Origin: Chryseobacterium populi
GTDB lineage: Bacteria; Bacteroidota; Bacteroidia; Flavobacteriales; Weeksellaceae
Length of the DNA: 32,988 bases
Assembly: GCF_000282115.1 (NCBI RefSeq)
Contig: NZ_AKJY01000095.1
Location: 1-32,988 of the forward strand
Direction of reading: 5' to 3'
A program made the position numbers and the translations under genes. This document shows positions 24,707 through 30,889 of the stretch, in pieces (the first letter of the stretch is position 1; the number at the start of each line of letters is the position of its first letter). Below the pieces are notes generated by a model, which worked only from the letters and a program-made list of their open reading frames with translations, had not been told where the DNA came from and did not search any database.

Positions 24707-25525
24707 CTAAAAAATTAGGAGATAAATTTTCTTATCGATAGGATTATTATATTTTCCGAGGATTTCTATGATATAATTATTCATATCCTTATATGAATTG
24801 TCTTTTTTACCACTAAAATTATAGTCAAATTCATCACCATAACTATTTACTAATTTAATGTTTTGAGTCGCCGGATCTTTTAAAAAAGTTGAAATATAGG
24901 TTTCAATCTTTTTCTTTTTTAACTGAATAAATTTACTTGTCTGAAAAGAATTAATAAAACTTTTAGATGTAACTTTAGTAATTTCAATCATTTCGAAACT
25001 GTAATCACCATCTTCGGAATATATCTTCAAAATTAAGCCGGGAAGACCTGAAAATTTATATAATCCGTTTGTAATTGGAATTTCAGGCGCAAATAAAGCA
25101 ATCCATTTTCTTCCATCTAATTCTATTTTTGCTTCTTGTACTTTGTAACCACTAAAATCCGAAATTTTATTACTTATATTCCAATCTACTTTTAACGGCT
25201 CATTAAAGACAAAATATAAATTATTAAAGTTTCCATAATAATTATATTTTTTATCCTCTTGAATAATCGTAAACCTTAAATATGGAGTTTGATCCCCTTT
25301 TAAAGTATTTATTGAATCTTTTTCATTAATAAAGTTATAAAAAATGCTTTTAGATTTAGACAATATTTCTAAACGCATATATTCTGTTTTATAATCGGAT
25401 TTTTCTTTAATAGGGCGGAAATTTACTTTATAGAGGATCTGATAATTCTGAGAAAAGCCAAAAAACATTCCAGAAAATAAGAATGTAAAAAGAAGTAAAT
25501 TATTAAGTTTTAAATTAAGTATCAA
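24707..25525 (-). CDS. GLPGLI-family secreted protein
   Basis: A 272-aa exported protein carrying the literal motif GLPGLI (160-165) that names this Bacteroidota family, in the context LYKFSGLPGLILKIYSEDGDYSFE. The signal peptide covers about residues 1-26 (LLLFTFLFSGMFFGFSQ). Family function is unknown; members are often found in multiple copies near peptide or TonB loci. The start is TTG (complement of 25523-25525), overlapping the upstream stop as TTGA; the next in-frame Met (residue 20) would destroy the signal peptide. It is the last gene of a very AT-rich three-gene operon. Family call is firm, role unknown. Confidence 0.88.
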   Translation of the reverse strand: MILNLKLNNLLLFTFLFSGMFFGFSQNYQILYKVNFRPIKEKSDYKTEYMRLEILSKSKSIFYNFINEKDSINTLKGDQTPYLRFTIIQEDKKYNYYGNFNNLYFVFNEPLKVDWNISNKISDFSGYKVQEAKIELDGRKWIALFAPEIPITNGLYKFSGLPGLILKIYSEDGDYSFEMIEITKVTSKSFINSFQTSKFIQLKKKKIETYISTFLKDPATQNIKLVNSYGDEFDYNFSGKKDNSYKDMNNYIIEILGKYNNPIDKKIYLLIF

Positions 25526-26418
25526 TTGTGGAATTTTTCTTTTAAAATTTTTTCGTAAACTTCTGCTTTAGGATCTTTTCTGTGATTTAAATAATTATAT
25601 AATCCTTTAAAATAAAATGCCTGACAACTTTTACTTAGAAATTGATTGACAGAATCATCCTCAGATTTTTCAACAATATCATATTTAGGTAAGAAGAGAT
25701 TGAGTTCTTTTTTATGCTTGGCATATCTTCGCATTATATCATATTGCTCATATCTGCTACATGAGAAATCATTTACCTCTTTTTTTATATACTTATTGAA
25801 ATAATATAGCATAATCTCTTTTTCTGTATTTCCCAAATTTTCATTGTCAACATTTGTAAGAACAGAGAATAACCAGAAGTTGATTGTATATTTTTCAATC
25901 TTTTTATATAAATAATCTTCTTTTTCTAAGGGAGGAGTATTTAGTTTTGCTATTTTTTTGAGAACGTTGTCTAATGTGATTTCTGACGTTTTGAGCATCC
26001 CATTCACATCATTTTTTTGATAATTTTTTTGATAATTTCCCATTTGAATAAATAAATCAGATACAAGACTTTTGAAAATATAATGATGAAGGCTGTCTTT
26101 ATCTCCCTTGAAATAAATATTATTTTGATTATTTTCTATTATTAAGGACTCTTGTGGGTTTAAGAAAAGAGGGATATTTATTTTTAAATCTTTATTCTTG
26201 TTTTGAATTATGTCAATATTTGTTATTTCATTTTTTTCTTGAATTGTTTTCTTTTCATAACTTCCAATTTCAATTTGTTTTTTTAAAAAAATAACTTCAA
26301 TTGGAAAATCATTTTTATTTTCAATGGTAATCTTTTGAGCAGAATAAAAACTAGAAAATAGGAGAATAATTAATATTCTCCCAATTTTTATTTTTTTCTT
26401 ATATTTTTTTAATTGCAT
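25522..26418 (-). CDS. Secreted protein of unknown function, partner of GLPGLI gene
   Basis: I do not recognise a confident family. The 298-aa protein has a basic N-terminus and a signal peptide (about 10-28, IGRILIILLFSSFYSAQ). Next comes a beta-rich region (about 30-110, ITIENKNDFPIEVIFLKK, PLFLNPQESLIIEN), then a helical half (about 112-298). The arrangement resembles the front part of Bacteroidota TlpA-type exported thioredoxin proteins, but no CxxC thioredoxin domain is present. Its two late cysteines are separate (SCSRYEQ, SKSCQAF). It overlaps the GLPGLI gene by 4 bp and lies 30 bp after the GG-leader peptide gene, so the three are one transcription unit. High Lys, Asn and Ile content reflects strong AT bias. 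Confidence 0.75.
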   Translation of the reverse strand: MQLKKYKKKIKIGRILIILLFSSFYSAQKITIENKNDFPIEVIFLKKQIEIGSYEKKTIQEKNEITNIDIIQNKNKDLKINIPLFLNPQESLIIENNQNNIYFKGDKDSLHHYIFKSLVSDLFIQMGNYQKNYQKNDVNGMLKTSEITLDNVLKKIAKLNTPPLEKEDYLYKKIEKYTINFWLFSVLTNVDNENLGNTEKEIMLYYFNKYIKKEVNDFSCSRYEQYDIMRRYAKHKKELNLFLPKYDIVEKSEDDSVNQFLSKSCQAFYFKGLYNYLNHRKDPKAEVYEKILKEKFHN

Positions 26419-26448
26419 ATATAAATTTCAGAAATTTTTCTAAATTGA

Positions 26449-26652
26449 TTATTTTATGCATCCTGGCTCACCTCTGTAACAGGCACAAGTATTGAAACAT
26501 TGTGCTGCACTATCTGAAGGTATATCAATTGGAGGGAGTCCTTGATTGGGGCTTGAAGGGGTGCTTCCGTGACAATGACAATTGTTTTCTCTAAATAGTC
26601 CTCCTGTAATACTTTTTAGATCAATCCGGGTTAGTTTTTTTAAGTTTTTCAT
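26449..26652 (-). CDS. Bacteriocin-like double-glycine leader peptide, Cys-rich core
   Basis: A 67-aa precursor peptide. The leader MKNLKKLTRIDLKSITGG (1-18) is the Chryseobacterium-type double-glycine leader with conserved L-x-R-x-[ED]-L-K-x-I-x-GG. Cleavage after Gly18 by a C39-peptidase ABC transporter would release a 49-residue core. That core has six cysteines (C25, C27, C52, C56, C58, C65), a CHCHG motif at 25-29 and a Pro/Ser-rich centre, which allows three disulfides or a metal site. No transporter, modification enzyme or immunity gene is in the window. It is the first gene of the operon with the unknown secreted and GLPGLI genes. Whether it is an antibacterial peptide or a signal is open. 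Confidence 0.8.
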   Translation of the reverse strand: MKNLKKLTRIDLKSITGGLFRENNCHCHGSTPSSPNQGLPPIDIPSDSAAQCFNTCACYRGEPGCIK

Positions 26653-26859
26653 AATAATAAATGGCTAAATTTAGTTTGGTAAATATATAATAAATCAATC
26701 AATAGAGAAAAAAAGTTATTATGTTAATTAGTGTAAAATTATATATAGTTTTTTTGTTTTAATTATATCAACTAAATATTTGATTTACAGTTTTTATTCA
26801 TTTTTTTTCATCTTGGAAATAAATTAACGATAAACTGATAAATATCATTAGGTTTATTA

Positions 26860-26890
26860 TTTTTATTAAGTCTAAATAAATATAAATTTG
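26860..26890 (+). promoter_or_regulatory. Candidate orphan promoter
   Basis: TAAATTTG (26883-26890) is a perfect TAnnTTTG -7 box, and a T-run (26860-26864) stands 19 nt upstream where TTTG is expected. It points at the terminator at 26947 with no ORF between. Confidence 0.4.
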
Positions 26891-26896
26891 TATCAC

Positions 26897-26977
26897 CAAA
26901 AACAAACACATATCTAATCATATCCATATCAATTTTTGTTTTTTTCAAACCGGTGAGGTCATATCTTACCGGTTTTT
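26897..26977 (+). ncRNA. Candidate small RNA (about 80 nt)
   Basis: Between the orphan -7 box and the terminator at 26947-26977 lies a segment of about 50 nt rich in A and C (CAAAAACAAACACATATC, then TATCCATATC). It has no start codon and would be single-stranded. The layout, an unstructured 5' part plus a terminator hairpin with a U-tract, is what many small regulatory RNAs look like. The exact 5' end is an estimate from the promoter box. It could instead be a leader whose terminator controls the gene at 27079. Confidence 0.35.
26947..26977 (+). terminator. Orphan intrinsic terminator
   Basis: AAACCGGTGAG (26947-26957) pairs with CTTACCGGTTT (26965-26975), 11 bp with one G-U, loop GTCATAT, then TTTTT. 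It is oriented plus and has no plus-strand gene upstream for more than 2 kb. Confidence 0.75.
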
Positions 26978-27078
26978 CATTGATGATAACAGCGATTATA
27001 AAGATAGGTTAAAAAAGTATTTTATTGTGAATTTGTGGAATAGTCTTTATAACTTGCCGTACCAAATTAATGCTTACT

Positions 27079-27675
27079 ATGAAAAAACTACTGCTGACCC
27101 TTTTACTTTTAATAGAAATCAATATCTATTCACAGGATAAAATAAAAGATAATTTTACTGTAAAAGTAAGAGAAGAAGAAGGAGATCTGAATAACGACGG
27201 TCTCACAGATAAAATTATGGTAAGCATGGATACTGCAGCTTCTGTTGTGCCCTTAAAACTAGAAATCTTCTTTGGTCAGCAAGATGGAAAACTGAAACCT
27301 ATTTTATCTTCAACCAATATCATTGAACCTCAATATCCTTCCGGGAAAAATGGAAAGCATACAGTGAATCAGATTTCCAATTTCTCTGTTGAGGATGGAA
27401 ACCTCATTATGATATCCGATATAAAGGACGGGCAATCTCAGCATACCTTCAGATTTAAAAACGGAAGATTTGAACTGATTCACTTCTCAAAAACTTTCTG
27501 GGATGGTAAAAACACAACCAAAGAAACAGATTTTAATCTTCTGACCGGAACCAAAACTGAAGAAACTAAAATTTTAGGTTCGGAAAAACCGGTGAAGAAA
27601 ACCAAAAGCACAATGAAGGTTCAGGCTCTGCCCGAGCTACAGAATTTCAAAAAATTCGGAAAAGAATTTCAATGA
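27079..27675 (+). CDS. Exported protein with FG-GAP/dockerin-like calcium motif
   Basis: A 198-aa secreted protein of unknown function. I start at the second ATG (27079), which gives a clean signal peptide MKKLLLTLLLLIEINIYSQ; the ATG at 27070 would add only three residues. Shortly after cleavage, GDLNNDGLTDK (35-45) is a DxNxDGxxD calcium-loop motif as in FG-GAP/VCBS or dockerin repeats. Here it occurs once, as in many Bacteroidota proteins that report quantities of another molecule. The C-terminus is Lys-rich. It stands alone after the orphan terminator, and its stop lies 2 bp from the 3' end of a gene remnant on the other strand. Confidence 0.75.
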   Translation: MKKLLLTLLLLIEINIYSQDKIKDNFTVKVREEEGDLNNDGLTDKIMVSMDTAASVVPLKLEIFFGQQDGKLKPILSSTNIIEPQYPSGKNGKHTVNQISNFSVEDGNLIMISDIKDGQSQHTFRFKNGRFELIHFSKTFWDGKNTTKETDFNLLTGTKTEETKILGSEKPVKKTKSTMKVQALPELQNFKKFGKEFQ

Positions 27676-27677
27676 TC

Positions 27678-27815
27678 TTACACTTTTAAATGCACTAAAG
27701 AACTACTTTCAGGCTGATAAAAATATCCGATTCTCCCGGATTCCGTTTTGGCTACATCTTTATCCGCTTTGGCAACTACTTCCTTTTTGCTAATGCTGAC
27801 CTTTGTCCTGTAATT
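27678..27815 (-). pseudogene. Possible 3' remnant of a lost gene
   Basis: One minus-strand frame is open for about 45 codons and ends at TAA (complement of 27678-27680). It translates to TKVSISKKEVVAKADKDVAK, then TESGRIGYFYQPESSSLVHL and KV. There is no ATG, GTG or TTG in frame at its front, and a TAA bounds it upstream. The residue mix looks like real protein rather than shadow sequence, and the stop sits 2 bp from the convergent stop at 27675, as a true gene end would. I cannot name the family. The SDR gene begins just beyond, so the 5' part may have been lost when that gene arrived. Confidence 0.3.
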
Positions 27816-27832
27816 TTAAATACATCAAAAAA

Positions 27833-28630
27833 ATGAAAACAATTTTTATAACAGGTGCATCTGCAGGATTAGGAAAAGCTACTGCAAAATTATTTCAAAA
27901 CAGAGGTTGGAACGTAATCGCTACAATGAGAAACCCTGAATCTGAAACCGAACTGGACCAGTTGGAAAACATAACCTTACTTCCATTGGATGTAACCAAT
28001 CCGGCGCAGATTCAGTCTACTGTAAAAAAAGCACTTGAGCTCAGCAATATTGATCTGGTTTTCAATAATGCGGGATACGGACTGATCGGTCCTTTGGAAG
28101 CATTGACGGATGATCAGATTGTAAAACAGTTAAACACCAACTTATTAGGGGTTATCCGTGTGACCCAGGCTTTTATCCCTTATTTCAGAGAAAGAAGAAA
28201 CGGGATGTTTATTACGACCACTTCTATTGGCGGGCTGATTGCGTTCCCTTTAGGATCCACTTATCATGCAACAAAATGGGCATTGGAAGGATGGAGCGAA
28301 AGTCTTGCTTTTGAACTCAATACTTTCGGAGTAAATATCAAAACAGTTTCTCCGGGCGGAATTAAAACAGATTTTATAAGCCGTTCTTTAGATATGGGAA
28401 CACAACCGGAATATGAACCAATGATCAATACAATGTTTTCAAATACCGAAAGTATGATGGAAGGGGCTTCAACACCGGAACTTATTGCTGAGGTAGTATA
28501 TGAAGCAGCTACAGACGGCAAAAAACAATTAAGATATGTTGCCGGAGCAGATGCAAAAGCATTGTATGCACAACGTCTTGAGCTTGGTGATGAGATGTTC
28601 AGAGAACAATTGGGAAAACAGTTTATTTAA
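27833..28630 (+). CDS. Short-chain dehydrogenase/reductase
   Basis: A 265-aa classical SDR: cofactor motif TGASAGLG (7-14), NNAG (78-81), and catalytic S131, Y144 and K148 (YHATK). The start is the ATG at 27833; the upstream in-frame TTG (27803) would add ten unusual residues. The residue after beta2 is Arg33 (TMRNPES), which favours NADPH. Substrate is not predictable. It precedes an AraC-type regulator by 118 bp on the same strand, a pairing common in flavobacteria, where such regulators control the neighbouring oxidoreductase. The intervening space holds an inverted repeat. Confidence 0.9.
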   Translation: MKTIFITGASAGLGKATAKLFQNRGWNVIATMRNPESETELDQLENITLLPLDVTNPAQIQSTVKKALELSNIDLVFNNAGYGLIGPLEALTDDQIVKQLNTNLLGVIRVTQAFIPYFRERRNGMFITTTSIGGLIAFPLGSTYHATKWALEGWSESLAFELNTFGVNIKTVSPGGIKTDFISRSLDMGTQPEYEPMINTMFSNTESMMEGASTPELIAEVVYEAATDGKKQLRYVAGADAKALYAQRLELGDEMFREQLGKQFI

Positions 28631-28632
28631 AA

Positions 28633-28730
28633 GAGTTAAGAATTATGAGTTATGAGTTAAGATTCACGGTGTGAAATAAACCTACAACTTCTGATTGACT
28701 TTAAACTCATAACTCAAAACTCATAACTAA
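28633..28730. repeat. Inverted repeat of TTATGAGTT units
   Basis: A left arm with TTATGAGTTATGAGTTAA (28643-28660) is the inverse complement of a right arm TTAAACTCATAACTCAAAAC (28701-28720) with few differences, around a spacer of about 40 nt. Each arm is itself built from tandem 7-8 bp TATGAGT units. Related ACTCATAATTCA-type strings occur before radC (5584-5604) and ATTCAC strings before lolD. It looks like a dispersed intergenic repeat family, though it could form a large hairpin after the SDR gene. Confidence 0.5.
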
Positions 28731-28748
28731 TTTTCATATTTTTATATC

Positions 28749-29663
28749 ATGGAAAAGAAAGACAGCGCCCCTTTAAAGATTTCATCCATATCGGAGCTTC
28801 ATAATCTGCTAAGGCTTCCGAAGCCTCTTCATCCGCTCATCAGCCTTGTAGATAATACCAAAATGAGTGTTAACAAAGATATGCTTAAACGGAATTTTAT
28901 TCTCGATTTTTATAAGATCTCATACAAGTTTTCTGAGAACGGTAAAATGGGATATGGGCAGGGCTATTATGATTTTAATGAGGGCGGAATGATGTTTACA
29001 GCTCCCAATCAGATATTATCTACTGACGAAGAAGCCGAATATCACGGATACACACTTTTGATTCATCCCGATTTTATAAGGAATTACCCATTGGTGAAGA
29101 GCATTAAAAAATATGGATTTTTCTCTTATGATACGAATGAAGCATTACATCTGTCAGACAAAGAGAAAACCCTTATTGTAGGGCTATTGGCAAATATCCA
29201 GGGAGAATTGGAAACTGCAATTGATGAGATCAGCCAGGATGTTGTTATTTCTTATGTTGAAGTGCTGCTGAATTACAGCAACCGGTTTTACAAACGCCAG
29301 TTTATCACCCGGAAAACGGTGAACAGTAATCTGCTTTCTAAAATGGAATCTCTGCTGGAAGATTATTTCAATAAGCAGGAGGCTTTAAACAACGGCCTTC
29401 CTACTGTAGAATTTCTGGCTTCAGAACTGAATCTGTCACCGCATTATCTAAGTGATATGCTCCGTAATCTCACAGGCCAAAATGCCCAACAACATATTCA
29501 TGAAAAGCTTATTGAAAAGGCAAAAGAATATCTTACAACTACTAATTATTCTGTAGCGGAGATCGCTTATTATCTTGGGTTTGAACATTCACAGTCTTTC
29601 AATAAATTATTCAAAAAGAAAATGAATGTAACCCCTTTGAGCTACAAGCAGTCTTTTAATTAA
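28749..29663 (+). CDS. AraC-family transcriptional regulator
   Basis: This 304-aa protein has a C-terminal double helix-turn-helix (about 205-302). The first HTH lies in TVEFLASELNLSPHYLSDMLRNLTGQNAQQHI. The second carries the AraC signature SVAEIAYYLGFEHSQSFNKLFKKKMNVTPLSYKQ. The N-terminal 190 residues form a cupin-like sensor region (GYGQGYYDFNEGGMMFTAPNQ, YTLLIHPDF). It sits directly downstream of the SDR gene and is the likely regulator of it. It ends 5 bp from the convergent AAA ATPase gene with no terminator between. Ligand unknown. Confidence 0.92.
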   Translation: MEKKDSAPLKISSISELHNLLRLPKPLHPLISLVDNTKMSVNKDMLKRNFILDFYKISYKFSENGKMGYGQGYYDFNEGGMMFTAPNQILSTDEEAEYHGYTLLIHPDFIRNYPLVKSIKKYGFFSYDTNEALHLSDKEKTLIVGLLANIQGELETAIDEISQDVVISYVEVLLNYSNRFYKRQFITRKTVNSNLLSKMESLLEDYFNKQEALNNGLPTVEFLASELNLSPHYLSDMLRNLTGQNAQQHIHEKLIEKAKEYLTTTNYSVAEIAYYLGFEHSQSFNKLFKKKMNVTPLSYKQSFN

Positions 29664-29668
29664 CAGGT

Positions 29669-30217
29669 TTATAAGTGGTCTGTAATAAATTTGACCCTGT
29701 TTTCAACGGATTCTAAAGGAACATCTATGAGCCTGTATCCATACCCGGAATAGGTTTTCTTCATGATATCAAAAGTATTTAATGCCTCTTCCCAGGTTTG
29801 TTTTCTCTCATCATCAGTAGTATAGATTTCAGGCCAGGGAGGAAGTATGAATACTTTTTGATTATACCGGAGGTTTTGGGCAATATCCTTCATCTCATCA
29901 GAGATTTTTAAACTCATCATATCTGCATAACAAAATGAATCTAAGATTCCTCTATCGAAAAAAACGGTATCTGTAGTGGAAAAAAAGGATTTAAAACTTT
30001 CTACGGCGGCATTGATCATAAGTGAGGTATACAATTCCCTGTTTTTCCAGGGAAGCCCTTCACCGTTATTTCTTACCTGTTCCTGAATAATTTCCCGGGC
30101 ATTTTCCGGTACAGTTGTATATCCCTTCTTTTTCAGTTCATTAAGAACGGTTGTTTTTCCGACACCGGGACCGCCGGTGATAACATAAAAATTGGAATGA
30201 TGACTATGCTTTTGCAT
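29669..30217 (-). CDS. AAA_28-like P-loop ATPase/kinase
   Basis: A 182-aa single P-loop domain with Walker A GGPGVGKTT (15-23), the Asp-Arg element FFDRGILDSFCYADM, and YPENAREIIQEQ-like text (VPENAREII) typical of the NadR/AAA_28 group of small nucleotide-metabolite kinases. ILPPWPEIYTTDDERKQTWEEA is the lid-like conserved segment of that family. Eukaryotic relatives bind phosphoinositides; bacterial members are uncharacterised. It lies 10 bp downstream of a small membrane protein gene and so is probably second in a two-gene operon. Confidence 0.8.
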   Translation of the reverse strand: MQKHSHHSNFYVITGGPGVGKTTVLNELKKKGYTTVPENAREIIQEQVRNNGEGLPWKNRELYTSLMINAAVESFKSFFSTTDTVFFDRGILDSFCYADMMSLKISDEMKDIAQNLRYNQKVFILPPWPEIYTTDDERKQTWEEALNTFDIMKKTYSGYGYRLIDVPLESVENRVKFITDHL

Positions 30218-30227
30218 TGAGCTTAAA

Positions 30228-30674
30228 TTATTGAAAAGAATTTTTCATCTTCCTGTAATCCCCTTCACTGAAAGATGAAACTTTAATACTAAAACGGATT
30301 AATTTGTCTTTTTTCTTTGAATGTACCTCTATGATAATGAAATCTGAAAATAAAAGCCGGTCTCTTTTTAAAGTGCGTAGCATATTGACAGGATATTCAA
30401 CCATCGGAAATACAATGCCTTTTTTTAAAGGATGATAGCGTTTAACGGAAAAAATAGCCCCCGAATTCTCAAATTGAAAGATCCTCAGATTCATAAGCCG
30501 GATGATGATGTACACACCCAATGCAAGGGAGAAAGAAAATAGTGGCCATCTGAAATTTTCATTAATGAAGAATTTCAGGATAAAACCGGCTATGGTCAGA
30601 AAAATATCCAATATTAATATTCCTAAGAATATATTCATTTTGCGGATAATTTTATCTTTATTGCTTATAATCAT
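30228..30674 (-). CDS. Small membrane protein with two helices and a PH-like tail
   Basis: I do not recognise a named family. The 148-aa protein has two membrane segments (about 15-36 and 42-60). A C-terminal cytoplasmic domain of alternating beta strands follows (RIFQFENSGAIFSVKRYHPLKKG, DFIIIEVHSKKKDKLIRFSI), ending in a helix. That is the general plan of bacterial PH-domain membrane proteins, an inference from shape only. The first ATG is used; Met13 is a possible alternative. A promoter with both boxes lies upstream. Confidence 0.7.
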   Translation of the reverse strand: MIISNKDKIIRKMNIFLGILILDIFLTIAGFILKFFINENFRWPLFSFSLALGVYIIIRLMNLRIFQFENSGAIFSVKRYHPLKKGIVFPMVEYPVNMLRTLKRDRLLFSDFIIIEVHSKKKDKLIRFSIKVSSFSEGDYRKMKNSFQ

Positions 30675-30713
30675 GACATTATACTATATAATTAAATTAT
30701 ATTAGTTGTTTTG

Positions 30714-30743
30714 TAAAAATATAATTATTATTTTAAATACAAA
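30714..30743 (-). promoter_or_regulatory. Promoter of the membrane protein/AAA ATPase operon
   Basis: On the minus strand TTTG (complement of 30740-30743) is followed after 18 nt by TATTTTTA (complement of 30714-30721), one base off TAnnTTTG. The ATG is 40 bp downstream at 30674. Confidence 0.45.
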
Positions 30744-30889
30744 CTGGAAATAGTATGTATAATTTGTATATATTTCAATTTCCATTCCTTGGGTTTAGGC
30801 GGGTTTAGATCTGCCCGCAGAAAAGGGATATATCATCATGAGAATGTATCTTTCAGATATAAATGAATAATGAATGTGAAACGACAGGG

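Larger units (their letters stand above)
26653..27069. other. AT-rich divergent intergenic region
   Basis: These 417 bp separate the minus-strand GG-peptide operon from the plus-strand secreted gene. Both strands are full of stop codons. The only defined signals are the candidate promoter/terminator pair at 26860-26977, described separately. No convincing promoter for the GG-peptide operon was found: TAAATATA at 26680-26687 gives a minus-strand TATATTTA, but a TTG at proper spacing is absent. Confidence 0.6.

Noticed and set aside
26449..26652. Calling the GG-leader peptide a lanthipeptide
   Set aside because: No LanM, LanB or cyclase gene is nearby and Ser/Thr-Cys spacing is not typical; only the leader class is supported.
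27803..27832. TTG start adding ten residues to the SDR
   Set aside because: The ATG at 27833 opens directly on the cofactor strand, as usual for classical SDRs.
30799..30818. GCGGGT/GCCCGC hairpin downstream of the outer-membrane protein gene
   Set aside because: The stem is only 6 bp and has no T-run on either strand, so it is not called a terminator.
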